From Micavibrio sp. (GTDB taxonomy: Bacteria > Pseudomonadota > Alphaproteobacteria > Micavibrionales > UBA2020): a DNA stretch of 64,000 bases. Location of the stretch: the NCBI GenBank assembly GCA_028283745.1, contig JAPWJZ010000004.1, forward strand, positions 248,001-312,000, read 5' to 3'. Shown here piece by piece: positions 44,153 to 50,808 of the stretch; the stretch's first letter is position 1, and each line of letters begins with the position of its first letter. Made by a program: the position numbers and the translations under genes. The notes beneath the pieces were generated by a model that saw nothing but the letters and a program-made list of their open reading frames with translations, made no database searches and had not been told where the DNA came from.

Positions 44153-44788
44153 ATGACCACCCGCTCCGCCAGCCACACGCCCCCGGATACTGCCGCCGCG
44201 CCCTATAACGCCGCCGACCTGAAGGCCGCGTTCAGCACTGCCGCGCCCGACCACGACGTGCTGCAGGAACTGGAGCGCCACAAGCGCCTCAACGACCTGT
44301 TCCTTGCCGCCATCAGCAACAACGACATCGTCATTTTCAAAAAAGCGCTCGATGCCGGGGCGGATGTGAACTACGCCAACGGCCAGCCGCTGCAGCGCGC
44401 GGCGCAGCAGCGCAACTTCCTGTTCATGAAGGACCTGATGGTCTGGGGCGCCGATGTTGCCTATGCCGCCGAGGCGCTGCGCCGCGAACAGTCCGCCATT
44501 CCGCGCACGCGCCGCACCAATGACTGGGGCGAACCCACCGGCTACAGCTATAAAAATAAAACGGACAAGGCACGCTACGGCGATATCGCCGCCACGCTGA
44601 AAACGCTGGAAGACTACCAGAAGCGCTTCATCAGCGACATCATGCCGATGGAAAGCCTGCGCCTGCAGCATGAATCGCTGAAGGAACTGCGCGCCCTGAA
44701 GCGCGAAATGACAGAAGCGCTACACGGCACAACGCTGGATAAAAAACGACTGCCCGCGCCCAAGCCGCCACGCGCGACCAACGACTGA
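44153..44788 (+). CDS. Ankyrin-type protein with a C-terminal helical tail
   Basis: 211 residues. One good ankyrin unit is visible at about 45-85 (RLNDLFLAAISNNDIVIFKKALDAGADVNYANGQPL) and a second, degenerate, after it (AAQQRNFLFMKDLMVWGADVAYAAEALRR). From about 130 on it is charged and helical, probably a coiled coil, with a basic C-terminus (KKRLPAPKPPRATND). No signal peptide. It is followed 25 bases later by another ankyrin-type gene. Confidence 0.72.
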   Translation: MTTRSASHTPPDTAAAPYNAADLKAAFSTAAPDHDVLQELERHKRLNDLFLAAISNNDIVIFKKALDAGADVNYANGQPLQRAAQQRNFLFMKDLMVWGADVAYAAEALRREQSAIPRTRRTNDWGEPTGYSYKNKTDKARYGDIAATLKTLEDYQKRFISDIMPMESLRLQHESLKELRALKREMTEALHGTTLDKKRLPAPKPPRATND

Positions 44789-44813
44789 TTTTTTCGAGAA
44801 GGGATTTAAAACC

Positions 44814-45311
44814 ATGAGTCTCCGCACCATGTTCGGCATGCAGGAAACCGCCGTTGCCATTTACCGCCGCGACCTTATTGCCGCCGTGAAGGATGGCGAC
44901 CCCGCGCGCCTGCAAAACCTTTTGAAAACCAATATCGACGCGCCGCCCGAAACCCTGAACGACCCGCTGGAGCGCGCAGTGAACAAAAACCAGGTGCGCC
45001 TTGCCGACATTCTGCTGAATGCCCCCGGCACCCGCCAGCTGAACAGCAGCGTGCTGCGCAGCGTTGTTTATAACGGCAATACCGACATGTTCCGCCTGCT
45101 GACCGACAAGGGGTTTGATTTTGCCGCCTGCACCCCGTCCGAACAGGGCGCGTCTTACGTCAGCCAGCTGCGCTACATGAAAAAAGACTTTGAATGCGAC
45201 AAGCTGCGCCGCGAGCTGGAAGCCGCCAAGACGGAGCTGACGACGCTGCGCCGCAACGCCGGCCTGCCGCCGCTGGAAGAGACCCCCGCGCCGCGCGACT
45301 TCCGCCTTTAA
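44814..45311 (+). CDS. Degenerate ankyrin-repeat protein
   Basis: 165 residues. Repeats are recognisable at about 15-45 (YRRDLIAAVKDGDPARLQNLLKTNIDAPPETL), 48-75 (LERAVNKNQVRLADILLNAPG) and 80-105 (LRSVVYNGNTDMFRLLTDKGFD). The end is a coiled coil (CDKLRRELEAAKTELTTLRR) then Pro-rich. No signal peptide. It is probably transcribed with the gene before it. Confidence 0.72.
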   Translation: MSLRTMFGMQETAVAIYRRDLIAAVKDGDPARLQNLLKTNIDAPPETLNDPLERAVNKNQVRLADILLNAPGTRQLNSSVLRSVVYNGNTDMFRLLTDKGFDFAACTPSEQGASYVSQLRYMKKDFECDKLRRELEAAKTELTTLRRNAGLPPLEETPAPRDFRL

Positions 45312-45475
45312 CAAACCGCCAAATTCCCCTGTAACATCAGCCCACTGACTATAGCGGTGGGGGTGTTGATTTGGCTGGCTTTTGCCGCCTTCTATGTAAA
45401 CAAAAAATTAACTTTTTTCCTGTCTAATAGCATTGTACGCTAGCATTACGATTAGACATCAAGGGAGCAAGACGC

Positions 45476-45655
45476 ATGTCCAACCTGTTGAACAGCACGG
45501 CCGTCGGGCGCAAAAGCGGCGAAGACGCAGGCGAAATCCTGCAGGCTTATGTTGCCACGAACCCCATGATGGCCCTGAACCGCACGATGGAAACCACTCC
45601 CGGCGCACAGCCGAAGGGCACCGCCGCCGGCGACAAGCTCATCGAGCCGCGCTAA
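45476..45655 (+). CDS. Small orphan protein
   Basis: 59 residues beginning MSNLLNSTAVGRKSGEDAG. GGGAG lies ten bases before the ATG. The first half is small and helical, the second low-complexity with Thr/Pro/Gly/Ala and the end LIEPR. No family recognised. A real ribosome site and spacing to the next gene support it as coding. Confidence 0.6.
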   Translation: MSNLLNSTAVGRKSGEDAGEILQAYVATNPMMALNRTMETTPGAQPKGTAAGDKLIEPR

Positions 45656-45716
45656 CCACTTCTTCTAACCTCCCTTGAGGCGTCCGCCTCCGGCATAAGG
45701 GAAACAGGGTACACAA

Positions 45717-46019
45717 ATGGCGCAGGCCAATACCGCAGTCGTCTCCGAATACGAAGTTTTCAAGAACGGTCGTAACGCTCTGGCATTCTTTTTCTATCGC
45801 CAGAATTCGCTGGATAATAACGCGGAAGAAGGCCCCTTCTGGTTCACGATCCAGGAAAGCCGCATCATCGCCGGCACCGAAACCAACTATGCCATCTTCG
45901 AGGAAGTCAGCCCCACCGTGCTGGACACCGCCCGCCAGCGCGGCGTGATCATGCTCGTGGAATTCGAAAACCAGCAGCCGATGCGCTGCACGCCCTGCTA
46001 CCTTTCCGACAATTTCTGA
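45717..46019 (+). CDS. Hypothetical protein
   Basis: 100 residues. Strand-rich by eye (AFFFYRQNS, EGPFWFTIQESRIIAG, NYAIFEEVSPTVL, GVIMLVEFENQQPMRC). Ends in MRCTPCYLSDNF with a CxxC pair that might bind metal or form a disulfide. No signal peptide. No family recognised. Preceded by AAGGGAAACAGGG. Confidence 0.6.
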   Translation: MAQANTAVVSEYEVFKNGRNALAFFFYRQNSLDNNAEEGPFWFTIQESRIIAGTETNYAIFEEVSPTVLDTARQRGVIMLVEFENQQPMRCTPCYLSDNF

Positions 46020-46211
46020 TAGCTTCGCGCACACAAGCGCACCACCCCGTGCCGCAGGGCGCGGCTAATGCCGTTTGTGCCCCCCTGCATTCGGAATGAT
46101 GGCTGAAGCTGGCTTCTTGCCCCCCCTAAAATCTCTATTTTCCTTAACCGTTTATTATCTGTTGCTTATGTATAATAGGGCAGGAAAAACGGTTTATCGG
46201 GGAGGCCGGCC

Positions 46212-46661
46212 ATGAAAGCTTTTGTCGACGGGTATGCAGAGGATTTTGCGGGCACCAGCAAAGCTCCCGTCAACGGCGGCATGTTCACGGGCATCTCGCG
46301 CGCCTTCAATAGCAAGATTGCCGAAGACCTGCACGTAAGCCATCTGGCGGAAGACATGCTGCAGGCCTTTTACCGGCGCGAGCATGATACCGTCACCATG
46401 CTGGCGGCGCAGGGCGCAAAGTTCAACCCCGAGATGCTGCAGGTCGCCGTCGGCTTTCGCGATCACAATCTTGCCAAGGCCTGCCTTGATGGCGGCATGG
46501 TGCCGAATGATTCCATGGTACGTTATGCCATCGACGCGCGCGATGCGCCCTTTGCCGACATGCTGATGCGCCACATGCCCGTTACGCCCGAACTGCGCGA
46601 CTATGCACAGCGCAACGGCACCGAAGAAATTCGCCATTCGGTCGAAGCATATCGCCGCTGA
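46212..46661 (+). CDS. Ankyrin-like hypothetical protein
   Basis: 149 residues. Helix-pair units reminiscent of ankyrin repeats at about 55-75 (AFYRREHDTVTMLAAQGAKFN) and 78-100 (EMLQVAVGFRDHNLAKACLDGG), continuing MVPNDSMVRYAIDARDAPFADMLMRH. The N-terminal 40 residues are unlike ankyrin. No signal peptide. GGGGAGG gives a strong ribosome site, and TATAAT at 46171 may be its promoter -10. Confidence 0.65.
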   Translation: MKAFVDGYAEDFAGTSKAPVNGGMFTGISRAFNSKIAEDLHVSHLAEDMLQAFYRREHDTVTMLAAQGAKFNPEMLQVAVGFRDHNLAKACLDGGMVPNDSMVRYAIDARDAPFADMLMRHMPVTPELRDYAQRNGTEEIRHSVEAYRR

Positions 46662-46826
46662 TTTTTCTTCTTAAAAAAATTCTCGCCAAAAAGTTCCTGC
46701 GTGCAGGAGCTTTTTATTTGTATATGCGCCATGTTGAAAAGCAGGCGCGGCATTGCAACCCCGCAGCGCATGCGTCATGATGAACGCAATATTTTTATAC
46801 GCCGCCAACAAACAGGACTCCATCAC

Positions 46827-47402
46827 ATGAAAAAATATCTCCCTATCGCTGCCGCTGCGCTTCTCGTCTGCTCGACCGCCGCGTTCGTCACGCCCGCCGA
46901 ACGCGCGGAAGATGCGGTTGCAGAGAAAATGGCAGCGCCGGCAACGCTCGATATCACGCTTGTCAACAACAGCGGCGCGGATGCAGGCACGGCGAAAATT
47001 ACCGGCGCACCGAAAGGCGTCTTGTTTTCGCTCTCGCTCAGCGGCCTGACACCCGGCTGGCACGGCGTGCATATTCACGGCATGGGCAACTGCATGGATC
47101 ATGACCATTTCAAAAATGCCGGCGGCCACATGATGAAAGAAGGCCAGAAACACGGCTTTTTAAATGCAGCAGGTCCGCATGACGGCGACCTGCCCAACGT
47201 GTGGATCGCAAGCGACGGCACGGGCAAAGCTGAATTTTACACCGCCGCCATCATGCTGGATGCGCTGAAGGACAAAGACGGTTCCGCATTGATGGTGCAT
47301 GCGGGCGCGGATGATTACATGACCGATCCCGCAGGCGCATCGGGCGACCGCGTTGCTTGCGGCGTGATTAGCGCTGCGGAAACGGACGCGCCGAAAAAAT
47401 AA
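46827..47402 (+). CDS. sodC: Cu/Zn superoxide dismutase, periplasmic
   Basis: Disproportionates superoxide in the periplasm. Signal peptide at about 1-22 (MKKYLPIAAAALLVCSTAAF). Copper and zinc ligands are visible in HGVHIHG, then GGHMMKEGQKHGFLNAAGPHDGDLPNV, and the disulfide Cys pair in GNCMDH and RVACGVI. 191 residues. The residues between signal peptide and SOD domain are acidic. Start chosen by the AGGA upstream and by the signal peptide. Confidence 0.93.
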   Translation: MKKYLPIAAAALLVCSTAAFVTPAERAEDAVAEKMAAPATLDITLVNNSGADAGTAKITGAPKGVLFSLSLSGLTPGWHGVHIHGMGNCMDHDHFKNAGGHMMKEGQKHGFLNAAGPHDGDLPNVWIASDGTGKAEFYTAAIMLDALKDKDGSALMVHAGADDYMTDPAGASGDRVACGVISAAETDAPKK

Positions 47403-47432
47403 TACGGCGCCGGTTTTTCTTCGCTGTTTTAC

Positions 47433-47479
47433 GCACAAAAAAATCTTCCGCATATCCACTGCGGAAGATTTTTTTGTGC
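47433..47479. terminator. Bidirectional terminator after sodC
   Basis: GCACAAAAAAATCTTCCGCA pairs with the reverse complement beginning TGCGGAAGAT around a six- to seven-base loop; long A and T runs flank it. Confidence 0.88.
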
Positions 47480-47619
47480 GGCAACATCGCGCAACATCGC
47501 GCAACACGCGCGGCTTTCACGCGCGCACGCAGTAAAAAAACACTGTACAGATATTTTCCCGCGCGCAAAAATTCGACACCATAGATTGTGAAAATTTTCG
47601 GCACTGCCGCAAAATCTTG

Positions 47620-47648
47620 ATGACAAGTGATTCGCCCTGACGTATATT
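47620..47648 (+). promoter_or_regulatory. Promoter of the small-gene/PhoH operon, with a GANTC in the spacer
   Basis: ATGACA, 17-base spacer, TATATT. GATTC lies inside the spacer at 47629-47633, where methylation by CcrM could matter for GcrA-dependent transcription. Confidence 0.6.
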
Positions 47649-47664
47649 GTGTTTAAGAGTTTAG

Positions 47665-47680
47665 TTAATTTTTGATTAAC
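47665..47680 (+). promoter_or_regulatory. CtrA box, full consensus, upstream of the PhoH operon
   Basis: TTAA-N7-TTAAC, a full match to the CtrA consensus. It lies just downstream of the predicted transcription start, 22 bases before the first codon of the operon, a position suited to repression. Confidence 0.6.
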
Positions 47681-47701
47681 CACAAACTTCGGGGAGCTCC
47701 T

Positions 47702-47908
47702 TTGGATCTCATCAGGCTTAATGTCCTACCCCCTTCGTATCGCGCTCACGAAATCGCGCGTCTCGTCATCGCCAGCCCGGCCACCCGCATCGTAAAAAGT
47801 TCTGCCGCCTCCCCTTGGGAGGTTTTTTTACGCCCGGAAGATGCCGCCCGTTTTTCCATCCACTACCGTCCGGCGAAAGCCAGTAAAAAACCAAAGGGGA
47901 GAAGTTAA
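47702..47908 (+). CDS. Small protein translated ahead of the PhoH-like ATPase
   Basis: 68 residues. Starts at a TTG with GGGGAG directly upstream: MDLIRLNVLPPSYRAHEIAR. It is basic, ends KASKKPKGRS, and has no transmembrane segment. No family recognised. Its stop overlaps the PhoH ATG (TAATG), so the two are coupled and probably work together. Confidence 0.65.
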   Translation: MDLIRLNVLPPSYRAHEIARLVIASPATRIVKSSAASPWEVFLRPEDAARFSIHYRPAKASKKPKGRS

Positions 47909-48666
47909 TGGGGAAGAAGTCGAAGATTGCCTACAAAGCCAACCATGCACCGGGCGTTGACCGTGTGACCAACCTGTTTGCCGGCAATTCGCAAGGCGGC
48001 AACTGGGACCCGCTGGATGGCTTCAAGGGGCAACGCGACCAGCGTTACGTGAAAAATGTCCGCCCCCGCAGCGAAGGCCAGAAAAGGCTGATGGAAGCGA
48101 TTGAGAAGCATAACCTTGTCTTCGCCATCGGCCCTGCAGGCACCGGCAAAACCTACCTTGCCGTTACCGCCGCCGTCGAGGCTTTCGAGGCCGGAAAAGT
48201 CGAGCGCATCATCCTGTCCCGTCCCGCTGTTGAGGCCGGCGAGAAAATCGGCTTCCTGCCGGGCGACCTGCAGGACAAGATGGCCCCGTACCTGCGCCCG
48301 CTTTACGACGCGCTCAACGACCGCATGGGCATCAAGCGCCTGAAGCAGTGCATTGAAACCGGCGAGATTGAAATTGCCCCCATCGGCTACATGCGCGGGC
48401 GCACGCTGAACAACGCCTTCGTCGTGATTGACGAAGCGCAGAACTGCACCTACGCCCAGATCAAGATGCTGGTGAGCCGCCTTGGCCACAATTCCACCAT
48501 CGTGATTACGGGCGACCCCGACCAGAGCGACCTTCTGGAAGGCATTTCCGGCCTGCGCGACATGGCACACAAACTGGGCCAGGTTGAAGGCATCGCCACC
48601 GAATACCTGCGGGAGACGGACATTGTGCGCCACCCGCTGGTCGCGAAAATGCTGGAAGTCATTTAA
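47908..48666 (+). CDS. PhoH-like ATPase
   Basis: 252 residues. Walker A in IGPAGTGKTYLAV near residue 73, Walker B in VVIDEAQNC, followed by the PhoH-family motifs ITGDPDQSDL and ILSRPAVEAGEKIGFLPGDL. PhoH proteins are RNA-linked ATPases, often found with ybeY or ribonuclease partners; here the partner gene is an unknown small protein. N-terminal 45 residues are a basic extension. Cytoplasmic. Confidence 0.92.
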   Translation: MGKKSKIAYKANHAPGVDRVTNLFAGNSQGGNWDPLDGFKGQRDQRYVKNVRPRSEGQKRLMEAIEKHNLVFAIGPAGTGKTYLAVTAAVEAFEAGKVERIILSRPAVEAGEKIGFLPGDLQDKMAPYLRPLYDALNDRMGIKRLKQCIETGEIEIAPIGYMRGRTLNNAFVVIDEAQNCTYAQIKMLVSRLGHNSTIVITGDPDQSDLLEGISGLRDMAHKLGQVEGIATEYLRETDIVRHPLVAKMLEVI

Positions 48667-48755
48667 CCTTCACGTTTACTGCGCACTTGGCTGTCATGGG
48701 CCACCTACTCCTTCTTGCACATACCACGTACGTCACCTGTACCTTGTCCTTGCAA

Positions 48756-48786
48756 AGCCCGGCCCTCAAAAGCCGGGCTCTTTTTT
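48756..48786 (+). terminator. Intrinsic terminator after the PhoH gene
   Basis: AGCCCGGC pairs with GCCGGGCT around an eight-base loop, followed by CTTTTTT. Confidence 0.9.
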
Positions 48787-48862
48787 ATGGGCTCGATTTT
48801 TGCCTTTTGGCGAATTGTTGGCTAAGATATGCGCCAGCCAAGCACCCTAAGGACAAGCGACC

Positions 48863-49645
48863 ATGACGTTCCAGACCTTCAGCCCCCGCCCCGGCGTGAG
48901 CATTGCCTTTCACCGCTTTGACGGCGCGTCGCTGACGCTGCCGGGCGTTGTGTTTATGGGCGGCTTCAAGTCTGACATGACCGGCACAAAGGCCACGCAC
49001 CTTGAAGAACAATGCAAGCGCCGCAACCAGAGCTTTGTGCGGTTTGACTATACCGGCCACGGCAGCTCCAGCGGGGATTTCAAGGAAGGCAACATCAGCC
49101 ACTGGCTGCAGGACAGCCAGAACGTGCTGGATGAGCTGACCACGGGACCGCAAATTCTTGTCGGTTCCTCCATGGGCGGCTGGCTGGCGTTGCTGCTGGC
49201 GCTGTCGCGGCTTGACCGCATTTGCGGGCTGACGCTGCTGGCGGCGGCGCCCGATTTTTCCGAAGATATTTACTGGCAGGAATTTGGCGAGGAAGAGCGG
49301 CGGCACCTTGCCAGGACAGGCCTTATTTACCGTCCCAGCGATTACGGGGAGCCCTACCCCTTAACGGCGCAATTGTTTGAAGACGGGCGCAAGCATTTAC
49401 TGCTGCACGGCAAAATCAACATTCCCGCCCCTGTGCGCCTGATACACGGCAGGAAAGACCCGGATGTGCCATGGCAGAAAAGCGAGCGTATCCGCGCCGC
49501 TTTAACATCCGGCGATGTCCGCGTGATTTATGTGGATGACGGCGACCACCGCCTGTCAAAGCCGCACGACCTTGAAACGATGGATGCCGCCGTGGTGGAG
49601 CTGAGCCACCTGCACCAGCTGGCCACCGTTGCGAAGACGGCTTAA
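48863..49645 (+). CDS. Alpha/beta hydrolase
   Basis: 260 residues with a complete triad: nucleophile Ser in VGSSMGGWLAL, Asp in HGRKDPDVPW and His in DDGDHRLSKPHD. The early strand-turn VFMGGFKSDMTGTKA and the FDYTGHGSS motif are typical of hydrolases that act on small esters or acyl-thioesters. Substrate unknown. AAGGAC precedes the ATG. Convergent with an ankyrin gene. Confidence 0.88.
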   Translation: MTFQTFSPRPGVSIAFHRFDGASLTLPGVVFMGGFKSDMTGTKATHLEEQCKRRNQSFVRFDYTGHGSSSGDFKEGNISHWLQDSQNVLDELTTGPQILVGSSMGGWLALLLALSRLDRICGLTLLAAAPDFSEDIYWQEFGEEERRHLARTGLIYRPSDYGEPYPLTAQLFEDGRKHLLLHGKINIPAPVRLIHGRKDPDVPWQKSERIRAALTSGDVRVIYVDDGDHRLSKPHDLETMDAAVVELSHLHQLATVAKTA

Positions 49646-49656
49646 AATTTAAAAAA

Positions 49657-50352
49657 TCATCCGCGGCCGAAGCGCACGGGTTTCAGCGGCTTCAGGTTGC
49701 GCTGCAAAACCGGCGCATTGGCCAGTTCATCCGCATAGCGCTGCGCCGCTACCGCATCGCGCAGTTCGGCACGCAGGAAGACTTCCAGAATTTCCTCGCG
49801 CACTTTTTCCCGCGCTTCCGGCTTGCCGCCCGCCTGCAGGCAGATCATATCCTGCGGACGGAGGCCCGCGTTGTCGTATACGCCTCTGTCCGCGCCAAGT
49901 TCGACCAGCGCAACGACGCAGGGCATAAAGCCAAGGCGTGCGGCCTTGTGCAGCGGCGTTTGACCAAAGGATTCTTCACGCGCGGCCATGTCGGCGCCCG
50001 CGTTGACCAAAAACCGCACCATGTCCGGCTGGCTGGCGGCGGCCGCATTCAGCAGCGGGGTAAATTCAACCTCGCTTGTGAATTCAAGGCTTGCGCCCCC
50101 TGCAATCAACGCCTTTGCCACATCAACGTGGCCGTTGGCGGCAGCGGTGCAAAGCGCGGTCTCGGCAATTTTCTCGAAACCTATATCAAAGAGCACGCGC
50201 GTATCGGGGTTCACGCCGTTATCCAGCATCCGCTGCACATCCGCCACCTGGTTGCGGTTGGCGTATTCCACCAGCGCACGCGCAGGGTCGGTCTTTTCAA
50301 ATTCAGCAAGTTTTTCGGGCGACGGATTATCGGTGGGCGGTACGTAGGTCAA
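49657..50352 (-). CDS. Ankyrin-repeat protein
   Basis: 231 residues with four ankyrin repeats: about 30-60 (VEYANRNQVADVQRMLDNGVNPDTRV), 63-95 (ALCTAAANGHVDVAKALIAGGASLEF), 98-125 (PLLNAAAASQPDMVRFLVNAGADMAA) and 130-160 (PLHKAARLGFMPCVVALVELGADRGV). The end, LKPLKPVRFGRG, resembles the end of the ankyrin protein at 7.7 kb. It starts at a TTG; the ribosome site is weak. It lies next to the type IVB secretion genes. Confidence 0.82.
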   Translation of the reverse strand: MTYVPPTDNPSPEKLAEFEKTDPARALVEYANRNQVADVQRMLDNGVNPDTRVLFDIGFEKIAETALCTAAANGHVDVAKALIAGGASLEFTSEVEFTPLLNAAAASQPDMVRFLVNAGADMAAREESFGQTPLHKAARLGFMPCVVALVELGADRGVYDNAGLRPQDMICLQAGGKPEAREKVREEILEVFLRAELRDAVAAQRYADELANAPVLQRNLKPLKPVRFGRG

Positions 50353-50467
50353 GATTTTGGGCTCTTTTGTTATTTTCGTAATGCGACGATCGCTATACTA
50401 GAGAGCCACGCGCAAAGCCGCAATGCGAAAAATATTCCGCCTGATATATCAGTGATTTATCAATTTT

Positions 50468-50806
50468 TTAGTGGCGCGATTTGTAGACGATGCCGCTGCC
50501 GCCGCCGCCCTTGCCGCCGAACACCATAAAGAAGATGCGATAGAGCAGGTAGCTGACGACCGCCGGCACGATAAAGACCAAGGGTGCCGGATAGTTGCCG
50601 ATGTTTTCGCAGATCTGCGACGGAAAAACGACATGCAAACCGTTTTGCAGCTTCATGTAGCCGGTAGAGGAAATGAACTGCCCCCACTCCTTGAAGCTGC
50701 GGATTTTGAAAGTGTTATGCACGAAGAACTGCTCGACGATGTCCCACACCAGCACAATGACGCCGGGAACGAACAAAAGGATGGCGACTTTTTTGAAAAA
50801 ATCCAT
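50468..50806 (-). CDS. Small two-helix membrane protein downstream of DotL
   Basis: 112 residues with two transmembrane helices, about 7-27 (VAILLFVPGVIVLVWDIVEQF) and 74-95 (PLVFIVPAVVSYLLYRIFFM). The end is Gly- and Lys-rich. It starts three bases after the DotL stop and is therefore probably part of the same secretion module. Its size and topology fit IcmT-like proteins, but I see no sequence motif that proves it. Confidence 0.62.
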   Translation of the reverse strand: MDFFKKVAILLFVPGVIVLVWDIVEQFFVHNTFKIRSFKEWGQFISSTGYMKLQNGLHVVFPSQICENIGNYPAPLVFIVPAVVSYLLYRIFFMVFGGKGGGGSGIVYKSRH

Positions 50807-50808
50807 GG

